NCBI GenBank assembly: GCA_942492115.1
Contig: CALODL010000002.1
Location: forward strand, 248,001-312,000
DNA: 64,000 nt
DNA from: CALODL01 sp942492115
GTDB taxonomy: Bacteria > Planctomycetota > Phycisphaerae > UBA1845 > CAIVHJ01
Direction of reading: 5' to 3'
Both the position numbers and the translations under genes were made by a program. Of this stretch, positions 19,429 through 28,625 are shown piece after piece. Each line of letters opens with the position of its first letter. Position 1 is the first letter of the stretch. The notes beneath the pieces were generated by a model. The model searched no databases. It was not told where the DNA came from and worked only from the letters and a program-made list of their open reading frames with translations.

Positions 19429-20449
19429 GGGCGGTCTCCCGCGACGGCCCCGATGTGTTGACCTCTTCATCGATCAACGGGGCATCGGTTCTGGTATCTT
19501 CGAGGAAGCGCTTGGCGCTGTTGATGGATTGCTCGATCTCATTGTCTCCGGGGTGGATGTGGGCAAACTTTACGAGGTCCGCGCCGCGCAGGAAATCGCG
19601 CAGCAGCTGGCGGTGCTCAATCGAGAAGTCCGGCGATGTTCCGGCAGCCTCGAGGAACTCCTCAGTAGTGAACTCGGGCGCCCTGACGTCGTAGCGATTC
19701 TCGATGTAACGGCGAATGATCCGGGTCAACGTCACGAAGAATGTGTCAATGGCGTCGTTCTGCGGGAGGCCACCGGACAACAGGGCATCCAGTTCCGCAC
19801 GAGCAATTTCGTATGCGTTCCGTCGCCGCGCCCGCTGGCGCCAGCGGTTGAATGCGCGGATGATAAACGGTGCCGCGACCAGTGCTGCGGCCACCAGTGC
19901 GATCGTTACAGGCCACCGCGCTGCGGAGGCTGTACTCCGTGGCGGCAGTGGTTCGAGCAGGCCGATCAGTTCCGGCGCCGCGCCGGCGGGCAACACCGAT
20001 TGGACGGTGAAGTCCAGCCGCTCCGTGAGCAGCTCGTACGCGTCTTCGTCCTCGGGTGCCGCCTGCCGGCCGGCGCGGTGGTCGACGAACTCCACGAGGA
20101 TCGACGGGATACTCTGTTCGCCTGACAGATGAGGCTGCAAGGTATAGCGTTGAACGGCAACGGTGCGGTTGCGGTCGTCGAGCTTCTCGGGCACCGGTGT
20201 GAAGTTGATGATGCTGAAACGATCGAGGTCGGCGCCGAAGTCGGGCATGATCAGCTCGACACCCGGTTCGGCGGTCACTTCCAGAGTGAAATGCACGGGG
20301 TCGCCGATCAGCGGTTCGGCCGGTTCCACCCTTACGATCGCCGTGACCGGACCCACTTCGGTGGTTTTCTCGAGCCCAGAACCAAGTACGGGGTATCCAC
20401 CCGCACACGCTGCCAGGTACGCCGCACGAATCCAGACGCTGCGGTTCAT
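19421..20449 (-). CDS. DUF4381-like membrane protein of the Bat operon
   Basis: A 342-residue protein with a signal or lead helix and a periplasmic beta domain up to ~residue 170 ('VRVEPAEPLIGDPVHFTLEVTAEPG' positions ~40-64). A membrane helix at ~185-203 is followed by a cytosolic charged helical domain ('RIIRRYIENRYDVRAPEFTTEEFLE', ~250-274). This fold and its place between the DUF58 and batA genes match DUF4381/BatD-related proteins of MoxR operons. The start overlaps the DUF58 stop (ATGA, 20449-20446), so it is co-translated. The specific function is unknown. Confidence 0.75.
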   Translation of the reverse strand: MNRSVWIRAAYLAACAGGYPVLGSGLEKTTEVGPVTAIVRVEPAEPLIGDPVHFTLEVTAEPGVELIMPDFGADLDRFSIINFTPVPEKLDDRNRTVAVQRYTLQPHLSGEQSIPSILVEFVDHRAGRQAAPEDEDAYELLTERLDFTVQSVLPAGAAPELIGLLEPLPPRSTASAARWPVTIALVAAALVAAPFIIRAFNRWRQRARRRNAYEIARAELDALLSGGLPQNDAIDTFFVTLTRIIRRYIENRYDVRAPEFTTEEFLEAAGTSPDFSIEHRQLLRDFLRGADLVKFAHIHPGDNEIEQSINSAKRFLEDTRTDAPLIDEEVNTSGPSRETAHV

Positions 20450-21400
20450 CGGGCGCCCCTCCGCTCACGCATGCGGAAGAACCGGACCAGTGGATCGACC
20501 ACTGATTTGGCGGCATCGATGTGGATGAAGTCGATCCCGGAGGCGGTGAAGGAGGAACGCAGGGCAGCGACACGCTCGTGGGCCATGCGGGCGAATTCGC
20601 GACGAAATGCGGCCGAACTGGTATCGACCAATCGTTGTGATCCGGTTTCGGCGTCCGCGAGGTTGATCAGTCCGACATCTTCGATGTCCAGCTCGCGCGG
20701 ATCGGTGATCAACACCGCGATCACGTCATGTTTGCGATTGGCCATACGCATCGCCTCGACGTACCCGTCGTCGAGGAAGTCGCTGACCACAAACGTCACC
20801 GTTTTTCGAGAAGTAACGGACATGAGGAATTCCATGGCGCCGGAAATGGATGTTGCTTCGCGCTGACCACGCAGACGGCGATTACCGAGCGCTCTCCACC
20901 AGCCGCCGAGGCGTTTCCGGGGGGCGCTCCGGTGTGTCGAGGCCATGGGCCAGAACTTCGCGCACGACACGCAGGGCGTGTTTCTGACCTTTGCGCGGCG
21001 GGATGAAGCCTTCGATCTCGCCATGGAACAGTGTCAACCCGACCTTGTCATCGTTGCGGATGGCCGAGAAAGCCAGCAGTGCGCAGAACTCCGCTGCGGC
21101 CTCGCGTTTCGATCGCGTTGTTGAGCCGAAGTCCTGCGACGCAGAGACGTCAGCCATGAGCATCAGCGTCAGTTGTCGTTCTTCAACGTACCGTTTGATG
21201 TAAGGTTCGCCGACCCGCGCGGTGACGTTCCAGTCGATGCTGCGCACGTCATCGCCCGGCACATAGGGGCGGACCTCGTCGAATTCCATGCCCCGGCCTT
21301 TGAATACTGATACATATTCGCCCGCCAGTACGTCGGCCACATGGCGGCCGGTACGGACCTGCACCTCTCGTACACGTCTGATGATTTCCTTGGCGATCAT
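20446..21400 (-). CDS. DUF58 protein (VWA-like), frameshifted
   Basis: Two frames together encode one DUF58 protein. The N-terminal 172 residues carry the family signature 'RPYVPGDDVRSIDWNVTAR' (~44-62) and the VWA-like 'LMADVSASQDFG'. The second frame continues with 'SISGAMEFLMSV', 'VTFVVSDFLDDGY' and 'HDVIAVLITDPRE', the usual second half. Removing one C from the C6 run (G6 ending near 20944 on the plus strand) joins them as '..ERPRKRLGGWWRALGNRR..'; the exact site between 20882 and 20950 is uncertain. Corrected length is about 317 residues, normal for the family. DUF58 proteins are encoded next to MoxR ATPases and are thought to be their VWA-type partners. Confidence 0.85.
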
Positions 21401-21461
21401 TGCTTCAAACCGGTATGAGATTTTACATTACGACTGCACTACGCCGGAGATGTGACCATGC

Positions 21462-22451
21462 TTACGGCACGGGCACGTTGTCCAGAATGACCTTGAGCAG
21501 GTCGTCCGATGACTTGCCTTCGGCTTCGGCCTCGTATGAGACGATGATGCGATGGCGCAACACATCAAGTGCGAGGCTCTTGACGTCATGCGGGGTCGCG
21601 TAGCTGCGGCCCTGTAGAAAGGCGTGTGCTTTCGCGGCCTTCATCAGGCTGATCGAACCGCGCGGGCTGGCTCCGGTTTCGATCATGCCCTCCAACTGTG
21701 CGATCCCGGCTTCCAGGGGATCGCGCGTGGCGTGGACGACGTCAACGATGTAATCGCGGACCTTGTCATCGACGAACACCTGATCGACGACCTTGCGGGC
21801 AGCGAGAATGTCTTCCGGGTTGCATACCGGGCGAATGTCAGGCGTGCTCTGGCTTCCGGCCATTCTATCGATGACTTTGCGTTCTTCGTCACGTGAGGGG
21901 TACCCGATCTTGACCTTGAGCATGAAGCGGTCGACTTGAGCTTCAGGCAGAGGGTAGGTGCCTTCCTGCTCGATCGGGTTCTGCGTGGCCAGGACGAGGA
22001 ACGGTTCTTCCAGGCGGAAGGTTTCCTTGCCGATGGTGACCTGGCGTTCCTGCATGGACTCGAGCAGGGCGGCCTGGACCTTGGCCGGCGCGCGGTTGAT
22101 TTCGTCGGCGAGAACCAGATTAGAAAAAATCGGTCCTTTCTTGATGCTGTAGGTGGCCTCTTTGGGGTTGAAGATCTCTGTCCCGAGCACGTCTGCCGGC
22201 AGCATGTCCGGCGTGAACTGGATCCGGGAGAACCCCGTATCGATCGCGCCGGCCATCAGGCGGACGGTCAGGGTCTTGGCCAGGCCCGGAACACCTTCGA
22301 GCAGGACATGGCCCGACGACAGGATGCCGACCAGCAGCCGGTTGACCATCATGTCCTGGCCGACCAGAACCTTCGAGACCTCATTGATCAGATTCGAGCC
22401 CAACTGGGCATGCCGGGCCACTTCGTCGTTCAGTTGTTGCGTTGCAGTCAT
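21462..22451 (-). CDS. moxR: MoxR-family AAA+ ATPase
   Basis: A 329-residue cytosolic AAA+ ATPase, the first gene of the Bat operon. Walker A 'GVPGLAKT' is at 53-60 and Walker B 'LVLADEINRA' near 115-124. The MoxR-specific 'ATQNPIEQEGTYPLPEAQVDRF' lies at ~155-176, with sensor and lid motifs 'GASPRGSISLMKAAKAHAFL'. ATG 22451 was chosen because the helix 'QQLNDEVARHAQLGSNLINEV' starts there; the in-frame extension to 22526 is unlike the family. MoxR proteins act as chaperones that assemble or activate metal-dependent VWA proteins, which fits the DUF58, BatA and BatB/C partners downstream. The gap to DUF58 is 61 bases. Confidence 0.95.
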   Translation of the reverse strand: MTATQQLNDEVARHAQLGSNLINEVSKVLVGQDMMVNRLLVGILSSGHVLLEGVPGLAKTLTVRLMAGAIDTGFSRIQFTPDMLPADVLGTEIFNPKEATYSIKKGPIFSNLVLADEINRAPAKVQAALLESMQERQVTIGKETFRLEEPFLVLATQNPIEQEGTYPLPEAQVDRFMLKVKIGYPSRDEERKVIDRMAGSQSTPDIRPVCNPEDILAARKVVDQVFVDDKVRDYIVDVVHATRDPLEAGIAQLEGMIETGASPRGSISLMKAAKAHAFLQGRSYATPHDVKSLALDVLRHRIIVSYEAEAEGKSSDDLLKVILDNVPVP

Positions 22452-22651
22452 TGCACCGTTCACTCTCTGTCTGGTTGTTGATCCACAAGGGTTTACGTGT
22501 GCTTGAAAGGTCCCAGAAAATAGCACACGCGCCTTCCAGACGCAAGCCGGCGGCGGATCCTGTCAAACAGGTCCCAGGGTCGGTCGCGGCGTACTCCCAT
22601 AACGACAGGCCGCTGACACTGCTCCCACGGGGATCGTATGTTTGCACCGGC

Positions 22652-23020
22652 ATGAAAGTTCTCATCGTGGACGACGATATTGGTATGGTCAAGCTTCTGG
22701 CCGCATTCGTGGAGTATTGCGGGCACGACAGTGCGTATGCCCTCGATGGTGCGAGCGCCCTCGAGCGCTTCCAGGAGTCCGCGCCGGACCTCGTGCTGAT
22801 GGACATCATCATGCCCCTGGTCGACGGTGTGGCCGCTGCCCGCCGTATCATCGACCTCGACCCCGACGCGGATATCGCCTTTATCACCGCAATGGGGGAC
22901 TACCCCACCGACATGCCTGCGGACCTGCGTGAGCGGGCGGCAATTCTGTCCAAGCCGGTGACCCTGGCTCGCTTGCGGACCCTGCTCGAGGCTGCGGAGT
23001 CCCGGCAGACCTCCCGTTAG
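22652..23020 (+). CDS. Single-domain response regulator (CheY-like receiver)
   Basis: A 122-residue receiver domain with nothing else attached. Acidic pocket D7-D8-D9, phospho-acceptor D51 in 'LVLMDIIMP', T79 and the conserved K101-P102 are all present, so it should be phosphorylatable. There is no output domain, as in CheY/Spo0F-type relay proteins. No histidine kinase is adjacent. TATGTT at 22637-22642 lies nine bases before the ATG and no Shine-Dalgarno sequence is visible, suggesting a leaderless message. It is divergent from the moxR operon. Confidence 0.9.
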   Translation: MKVLIVDDDIGMVKLLAAFVEYCGHDSAYALDGASALERFQESAPDLVLMDIIMPLVDGVAAARRIIDLDPDADIAFITAMGDYPTDMPADLRERAAILSKPVTLARLRTLLEAAESRQTSR

Positions 23021-23070
23021 TGACACCTGCCGAATTGCAGTATTATTGAGGCTTCAAGACAAGGAGCCTC

Positions 23071-24714
23071 ATGATGTCGAAGTTCGCATGCTGCGCGGGG
23101 GTTGTCCTGTCCGCCGTGGTCGCCAGGTCGGGGGCCATTTCTGGACCACCTGCCATGGCCGAACGGGTCCAGGCGTACGCAACGGTGCGCCTGTCTGCCG
23201 ACCTGGCCGCACTGACACCTACGGAACGTCAGATGATTCCGCTGCTCATCGAAGCAGCCCGGCAGATGGACGCGATCTTCTGGCTGCAGGCCTACGGTGA
23301 TCGTGACGCGCTGCTCAAGACCGTGCGCGACCCGCACACACGCCGGTTCTGTGAGATCAACTACGGTCCGTGGGACCGCCTCGGCGACAACGCACCGTTC
23401 GTCGCGGGCGTCGGCCCCAAACGGCCGGGGGCCAACTTTTATCCACCAGACATGACACGCGAAGAATTCGAGACCCATCTGGCCAAGTACCCATCGGATC
23501 GAGCAGCCTTCACCAGTCAGTACACGGTCATCGTGCGCAAGCCTGGAGGAACGTTGTCGGCCACGCCGTACAACGCGTTCTACGGGGCTCTGACCCGTCG
23601 AGCCATCTCCAAGTTGAAGGCCGCCGGCTCGCTGACCGAGAACAAGGCCCTGAAGGTCTACCTCTTTACGCGTGCGACGGCGCTGGCGACCGACCAGTAT
23701 CGCGAGAGCGATCGCGTGTGGCTTGACATGAAAGACAATACGCTGGACATCGTCATCGGTCCCATTGAGACGTACGAGGATCAACTGTTTGGTTACAAGG
23801 CCGCTCACGAGGCCTATGTGCTGGTCAAGGACAAGACCTGGAGTGCACGGTTGGCGCGCTATGCTGCCATGCTGCCCGATCTTCAGCGCCACCTGCCGTG
23901 TGCTCAGGAATACAAGAACGAGATGCCCGGTACAGATTCAGATCTGGGAGCCTACGATGTCATCTTCTACGCAGGTGACTGTAACGCAGGGGCCAAGACC
24001 ATCGCGGTCAATCTGCCCAACGACGAACAGGTTCAGCTGGAGAAGGGCACGCGTCGTCTGCAGTTGAAGAATGCGATGAAGGCCAAGTTCGATCGCATTG
24101 TCGTGCCTCTGGCCAAAGTCCTGATCGATGAAGACCAGCGGCGGCACGTGACGTTCGACGCGTTCTTCTCCAACACCATGTTTCACGAAGTGGCCCACGG
24201 TCTGGGTATCAAGAACACGATCAATGGCCGGGGGACCGTGCGTCAAGCGCTCAAGGAGCAGGCCTCGGCGCTCGAGGAGGGCAAGGCCGACATCCTGGGC
24301 TTGTACATGGTTACACGGTTGTACGAACAGGGAGAACTGAAAGAGGGCACGGTCATGGACAACTACGTGACTTTCCTCGCAAGCATCTTCCGTTCAATTC
24401 GCTTCGGGGCCAGTTCCGCTCATGGACGGGCCAACATGATGCGGTTCAATTTCTTCAAAGAGCATGGGGCGTTCACGCGGAGTCCGAGCGGATCGTATCG
24501 TGTGAATTTCGACAAGATGAAGCAGGCCATGGAGGCCCTGAGCACGCGCATCATTCAGCTTCAGGGCGACGGCGATTACGATGGCACGGTCGAGATGATG
24601 ACCCGGTTGGGTCTGATTGGTCCGGTGCTGCAGGGAGATCTCGAGCGTTTGCGCGGCGCGCGAATTCCCGTGGACATCGTATTCGAGCAGGGTGTGGACG
24701 TCCTTGGGCTGTAG
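23071..24714 (+). CDS. Exported zinc peptidase related to dipeptidyl-peptidase III (M49-like)
   Basis: A 547-residue protein starting at ATG 23071 with AAGGAG ten bases upstream. The N-terminus 'MMSKFACCAGVVLSAVVARSG' is a signal peptide or lipoprotein-like leader. The catalytic HExxH is H372-E-V-A-H376 in 'FHEVAHGLG', and the third ligand is in 'ALEEGKADILGLY' (E402/E403). This spacing and the EExKAD form are those of bacterial relatives of dipeptidyl-peptidase III, which have HEVAHG in place of the eukaryotic HELLGH. The family removes dipeptides from small peptides. The role is probably periplasmic peptide turnover. It is followed by 165 bases with promoter-like hexamers for the next gene. 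Confidence 0.85.
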   Translation: MMSKFACCAGVVLSAVVARSGAISGPPAMAERVQAYATVRLSADLAALTPTERQMIPLLIEAARQMDAIFWLQAYGDRDALLKTVRDPHTRRFCEINYGPWDRLGDNAPFVAGVGPKRPGANFYPPDMTREEFETHLAKYPSDRAAFTSQYTVIVRKPGGTLSATPYNAFYGALTRRAISKLKAAGSLTENKALKVYLFTRATALATDQYRESDRVWLDMKDNTLDIVIGPIETYEDQLFGYKAAHEAYVLVKDKTWSARLARYAAMLPDLQRHLPCAQEYKNEMPGTDSDLGAYDVIFYAGDCNAGAKTIAVNLPNDEQVQLEKGTRRLQLKNAMKAKFDRIVVPLAKVLIDEDQRRHVTFDAFFSNTMFHEVAHGLGIKNTINGRGTVRQALKEQASALEEGKADILGLYMVTRLYEQGELKEGTVMDNYVTFLASIFRSIRFGASSAHGRANMMRFNFFKEHGAFTRSPSGSYRVNFDKMKQAMEALSTRIIQLQGDGDYDGTVEMMTRLGLIGPVLQGDLERLRGARIPVDIVFEQGVDVLGL

Positions 24715-24732
24715 GGCCATCGGCAGCAGACG

Positions 24733-24757
24733 TATAATGGCAACCAGTGATTATACT
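24733..24757 (+). promoter_or_regulatory. Candidate promoter hexamers upstream of the SPFH gene
   Basis: A perfect TATAAT at 24733-24738 and TATACT at 24752-24757 lie 120-145 bases before the SPFH start codon, in the only AT-rich patch of the intergenic region. -35 elements are weak. Either could drive the SPFH gene and the genes after it. Confidence 0.4.
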
Positions 24758-24879
24758 CGCTGGTCGTGTCCGTGGGACTTAGGTTTAATGGGTTGTTCAG
24801 TGCCGGCCGGACCGGGCGTGCAGCGCTCGCAATACGCAGTACACAGGTGACCTGACCACTAACTCGAAGAGGTGCACAT

Positions 24880-25980
24880 ATGGGGCTGTGGGATAAGATC
24901 AAAGGCGAATTGATTGATATCATCGAGTGGCTGGATGATTCCAGCCAGACGATGGTCTACCGTTTCGAGCGGTACGGCAATGAAATCAAGTACGGTGCAA
25001 AACTCATCGTCCGGCCTGGTCAGGTCGCCGCATTCGTGAACGAAGGGCAGCTTGCCGATATCTACGAACCGGGCACCCACACGCTCGAGACTCAGAACAT
25101 GCCGATCCTGGCCACCCTCAAGGGGTGGAAGTACGGATTCGAGAGTCCATTCAAGGCCGAGGTGTACTTCGTTACCACGCGCCAGTTCACCGATCTGAAG
25201 TGGGGTACGAAGAATCCGATCATGCGACGCGATGCCGAGTTCGGCCCTGTCCGATTGCGCGCTTTTGGAACCTACTCCATTCGCGTGAAGGATGCCGGGA
25301 AGTTCATTCACGAGATCGTGGGAACGGACGGGCACTTCACGACAGACGAGATCACCGATCAGCTGCGGAACATCGTTGTTTCGCGCTTTGCCGACATTCT
25401 CGGCGAAAGCAGCATTCCCATTTTGGATCTAGCCGGCAACTACGATGAACTTGGCGATTTCATTAAGCAGCGTATTCAGCCCGAGTTCGACGGCTACGGC
25501 ATAGACATCGGGACCATGCTGGTCGAAAACATCTCGCTGCCCAAGGAGGTGGAGGAGGTTCTCGACAAACGCACGAGCATGGGTGTGGTCGGCAACCTCC
25601 AGGCGTACACCCAATTCCAGGCGGCCGAGGCGCTGGAAAAGGCTGCGGAGAATCCGGGAGGGATGGCCGCCGGGGGCATGGGGATGGGTATGGGTTTTGC
25701 CATGGCCAATCAAATGGGCCAGTCGATGAGCGCGCCGTCAGCAGGGGGTGGGGCGCCGCCGCCGCTTCCGCAGGGCGTTGCGTTCTTTCTTGGTCTCAAC
25801 GGCCAACAGGCTGGCCCTTTTGACATCGAGGGCCTCAAGGCCAAGGCGGCCGCGGGGGAGCTGACCCGCGACACACTGGCGTGGACGCAGGGCATGCCCG
25901 AGTGGAAAAAGGCCGGCGATGTGCCTGCGCTGACGGCCGTGTTCGGCAGTCAGCCACCGCCATTGCCGCCGAAGTCTTAG
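24880..25980 (+). CDS. SPFH-domain protein (YdjI-like) with C-terminal GYF_2 domain
   Basis: A 366-residue protein with AGAGG before ATG 24880. Residues ~1-230 form the SPFH/'virion core protein' fold of the YdjI family: 'GLWDKIKGELIDIIEW', 'GQVAAFVNEGQLADIYEPGTHTL', 'RLRAFGTYSIRVKD'. A Gly/Met/Pro-rich linker follows at ~255-300. Residues ~303-357 form a GYF_2 domain ('FFLGLNGQQAGPFDIEGLK', 'LAWTQGMPEW'). In Bacillus subtilis ydjI lies in the pspA-ydjGHI operon beside a zinc-ribbon protein, and here two zinc-ribbon proteins follow. A role in membrane-stress scaffolding is likely, with the GYF domain recruiting Pro-rich partners. Confidence 0.88.
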   Translation: MGLWDKIKGELIDIIEWLDDSSQTMVYRFERYGNEIKYGAKLIVRPGQVAAFVNEGQLADIYEPGTHTLETQNMPILATLKGWKYGFESPFKAEVYFVTTRQFTDLKWGTKNPIMRRDAEFGPVRLRAFGTYSIRVKDAGKFIHEIVGTDGHFTTDEITDQLRNIVVSRFADILGESSIPILDLAGNYDELGDFIKQRIQPEFDGYGIDIGTMLVENISLPKEVEEVLDKRTSMGVVGNLQAYTQFQAAEALEKAAENPGGMAAGGMGMGMGFAMANQMGQSMSAPSAGGGAPPPLPQGVAFFLGLNGQQAGPFDIEGLKAKAAAGELTRDTLAWTQGMPEWKKAGDVPALTAVFGSQPPPLPPKS

Positions 25981-26053
25981 TGCTCCCTTTCATGATTGGG
26001 TGTAGGGTACTCCGCGGCGATTGTCGTGTTGGGCAAGGCGCGAGGAGGAGGCG

Positions 26054-26128
26054 ATGCCTGACATCGTTGACGACGAGCAACACAGTCCAGGGCGGCAAGC
26101 GTCCGGAAAACCCTACAAAGAATTGTGA
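26054..26128 (+). CDS. Possible 24-residue small protein
   Basis: ATG 26054 is preceded at good spacing by GAGGAGG and encodes a 24-residue, strongly hydrophilic peptide (begins MPDIVDDEQHS, ends KPYKEL) before TGA. It sits between the SPFH and zinc-ribbon genes on the same strand. The ribosome binding site is better than that of the following gene, so it might be a leader or coupling frame. There is no homology basis and it may be spurious. Confidence 0.3.
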   Translation: MPDIVDDEQHSPGRQASGKPYKEL

Positions 26129-26233
26129 AATGGGGCACTTAGCTCCCTGACGAAATCGTCGATGATTCGTGAACCCGTCGTGCGCGACCCGCGTGAGTCG
26201 TGCTGACCCTCCGACCTGACGCGGGGCCCATGC

Positions 26234-27320
26234 ATGCCGGCTGATCAGGACCAGACGAAGTCTGCGACCTTCAGGCAGTTTCCCTGCCGAGAATGCGGGG
26301 CCAAACTTGCCTACGAGCCTGGTACCACTGCGCTCAAATGCATGTACTGCGGGGCAACGAACGTGATCGCGCAGTCCGACGAAGAGATCGATGAGCTCGA
26401 CTTCGAGGTCGTTCTCAAGGATCTCGAGACCAACGCTGAAATGATGGAGACCCGGACGGTCAAGTGCGGGCCGTGCGGCGCAGACGTCGACCTGCCGGAC
26501 GACGTCACCGCATTGAAGTGTCCATTCTGCGGCAGCGACATCGTTGCCACCGAACACAGTGGCCGTCAGATCAAACCTCGCGCGGTCCTGCCCTTCAGGG
26601 TCCCCCGTGATGCGGCCCGGGAGGCCTTTCGCGGCTGGCTCAAGAGCCGCTGGTTCGCCCCAGGGGCGCTCAAGCACGCCGAACACGCCACCGATCGTCT
26701 GCTGGGCATGTACGTACCCTATTGGACCTACGACTGCAAGGCCACGAGTCGTTATACAGGGCAGCGCGGCGAGCACTATGTGGTGACGGTGGGGTCGGGC
26801 AAGAACCGTCGCACCGAGGTGCGCACGAGGTGGTATCCAGCGAGTGGGACGGTGTACAACGACTTCGATGACGTGCTGGTCATGGCCAGTCACAGCCTTC
26901 CCGCGCAAGTACGCACGCGAACTCGAGCCTTGGGATCTGGAAAACCTCGAGCCCTACAGTGACGCGTATCTCAGTGGATTCGGCTCCGAGCGCTACCAGG
27001 TGGGTTTGCGTGACGGGTTCGTCGAGGCCCAGGGACGCATGCAAGAGGTCATCGAGCAGACGATCCGTCAAGATATCGGCGGGGACGTGCAGATGATCAG
27101 CACGGTCGACACGCGGTGGGCGGACATTTCATTCAAACACGTCCTGCTGCCACTGTGGATCAGTGCCTACCGCTTCAAGAACCGCGTGTTTCGTTTCTTG
27201 ATCAACGCCCGCACCGCCGAGGTCCAGGGCGAGAGACCATACAGCTGGATCAAGATCACATTGGCTGCGCTGGCAGCTCTTGGCGTTGTAGGTGTGATCA
27301 TTGCCCTGTCCCAACAATGA
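26234..27320 (+). CDS. Double zinc-ribbon membrane protein A, frameshifted at a CCC run
   Basis: Two overlapping frames encode one protein, clear from alignment with the paralogue at 28626-29723. The N-terminus has two TFIIB-like zinc ribbons: 'PCRECGAKLAY..LKCMYCGATN' at ~15-45 and 'CGPCGADVDL..LKCPFCGSD' at ~78-105. A 'MYVPYWTYDCKA' beta domain follows. After 'MASHSLP' the frame breaks; dropping one C from CCC at 26900-26902 gives 'SLPRKYARELEPWDL', matching 'ALPQGLAESLEPWDL' of the paralogue without gaps. The C-terminus 'LAALAALGVVGVIIALSQQ' is a membrane anchor. Corrected length is about 361 residues. The family resembles YdjG-like partners of SPFH proteins. No good Shine-Dalgarno is seen before ATG 26234. 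Confidence 0.82.
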
Positions 27321-27323
27321 TCG

Positions 27324-28442
27324 TCAGGGCGTCGATACGGGTTGTGGAGGCCGTTCGAAGAATGTATCCGTCAGCTGTACATTCAAGGTCAACCGTCGTT
27401 GGTCGACCGGCGGAATATCGTGGTCGGCGCCCTCGAACTTGAAATCATACCACTGCGGAATCTGCACACCGGCGTTTTCGAAATAGGACGTGTACACGCG
27501 CGTCGATTGCCCGAACATCATGTTCGGTCCCTGGCCCCGGTAGCTCATGGTGACGATGCGACCGCTGTCGGGATCGATGCCCAGAACACTGGTGGCGCCG
27601 GCCCAGTGCACGGCCACCTGTTCAAGGTTCATGTGTGCGCCCTTGTGTTCGAGAGACATGCCCCCCTGGTACACCGCAACGAATTCGGGGCGTGTCCGGC
27701 CCTGCAGGATGGCCAGGATATTGCGTCCGATGTAGATCTTTCGAGCAGCGCTGCACTGCTGGGCATGCAAAGCGTAGTTGCTCTTCGGACTGCTGCGCCA
27801 ACCCGCTTGCGGCGTCACGATAAGCGTGCGAATGTCGTCTCCCCAGGTCTGGTCCTGGCGAAAAGACAATGTGGTGAGATCGACAGTGCGCATATCCACC
27901 GTTTCATGCGTTTCTTCTCGCCACGTTGTATTGCGGCGGGTCGTGGACCTGTAAGTCTTGAGCGCATCAACGGCGGCGGCCCCACCAGCCGCGGCAACTG
28001 CCTGGTCGATGAGCGCCCGGCCTCGGGAAACGGCTTCGGGTGTGCCAGTCGGAATGAGGTCGGGTGTGTCGAGGACTCTGTCAGGATTCTTCAGGAACGT
28101 TTCCTTGCACGACTTTGAAGCGAAAATGTACAGCTTGTTCTCGTGTGTGGCGTAATAGAAAGTCGTCCCCAATCCGCTCAGTGCGCCCATGCGTCCGCAC
28201 GCACCGCCGAGTTGAATCTCGTATTTCTCGGGAGCCTCGAGGAAGGTGGCACGATTCTGCTCATTGACGAACAGGTAACGGTAGCGGTAGTGCATCGCGG
28301 CAATGTCTTTGTTGCCGTTCGCCTCGTTGCCGCGCAGCAGTTCAACAGGATCGACTGGAAACGTCGCAGCGAAATCCTGGGCGGTGAGCGGTGCGGTCAT
28401 ACTCAAGAATGCAATGCATAGCCTTGCACATTTCAGAGCCAT
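27324..28442 (-). CDS. Exported YHS-domain protein with outer-membrane-lipoprotein-sorting-like C-terminal half
   Basis: A 372-residue protein starting at ATG 28442, preceded by AGGAG; the long upstream open frame is a shadow. A signal peptide ('CARLCIAFLSMTAPLTAQ') is followed by a YHS-like domain at ~45-115 ('YRYLFVNEQNRATFLEAPEKYE', '..LYIFASKSCKETFLKNPDRVL'), often linked to metal or heme binding. Residues ~125-372 resemble the beta-barrel of LolA/LolB-like or DUF4292 proteins ('AVAAAGGAAAVDALKTYRSTTR' start, then alternating strands). It ends four bases from the convergent zinc-ribbon gene A. The function is unknown, and the second-half call is only a fold-level guess. Confidence 0.65.
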   Translation of the reverse strand: MALKCARLCIAFLSMTAPLTAQDFAATFPVDPVELLRGNEANGNKDIAAMHYRYRYLFVNEQNRATFLEAPEKYEIQLGGACGRMGALSGLGTTFYYATHENKLYIFASKSCKETFLKNPDRVLDTPDLIPTGTPEAVSRGRALIDQAVAAAGGAAAVDALKTYRSTTRRNTTWREETHETVDMRTVDLTTLSFRQDQTWGDDIRTLIVTPQAGWRSSPKSNYALHAQQCSAARKIYIGRNILAILQGRTRPEFVAVYQGGMSLEHKGAHMNLEQVAVHWAGATSVLGIDPDSGRIVTMSYRGQGPNMMFGQSTRVYTSYFENAGVQIPQWYDFKFEGADHDIPPVDQRRLTLNVQLTDTFFERPPQPVSTP

Positions 28443-28625
28443 GGAGGTGCTCCTGGATGAGGGCGAATTGTTCACGAAATCCGACCGCATCTTAGCATCA
28501 AGCCGGGGGGCATGGCCATGTCTGAGCCGGCGTCCAATAAGCGTGGACCGACCCAATCGTGGAATCGATTCCAGCCGATAGTCTGAGAGGATTCGTGAAG
28601 AAAGCCGTTGCCGTGGAGTACCGTT

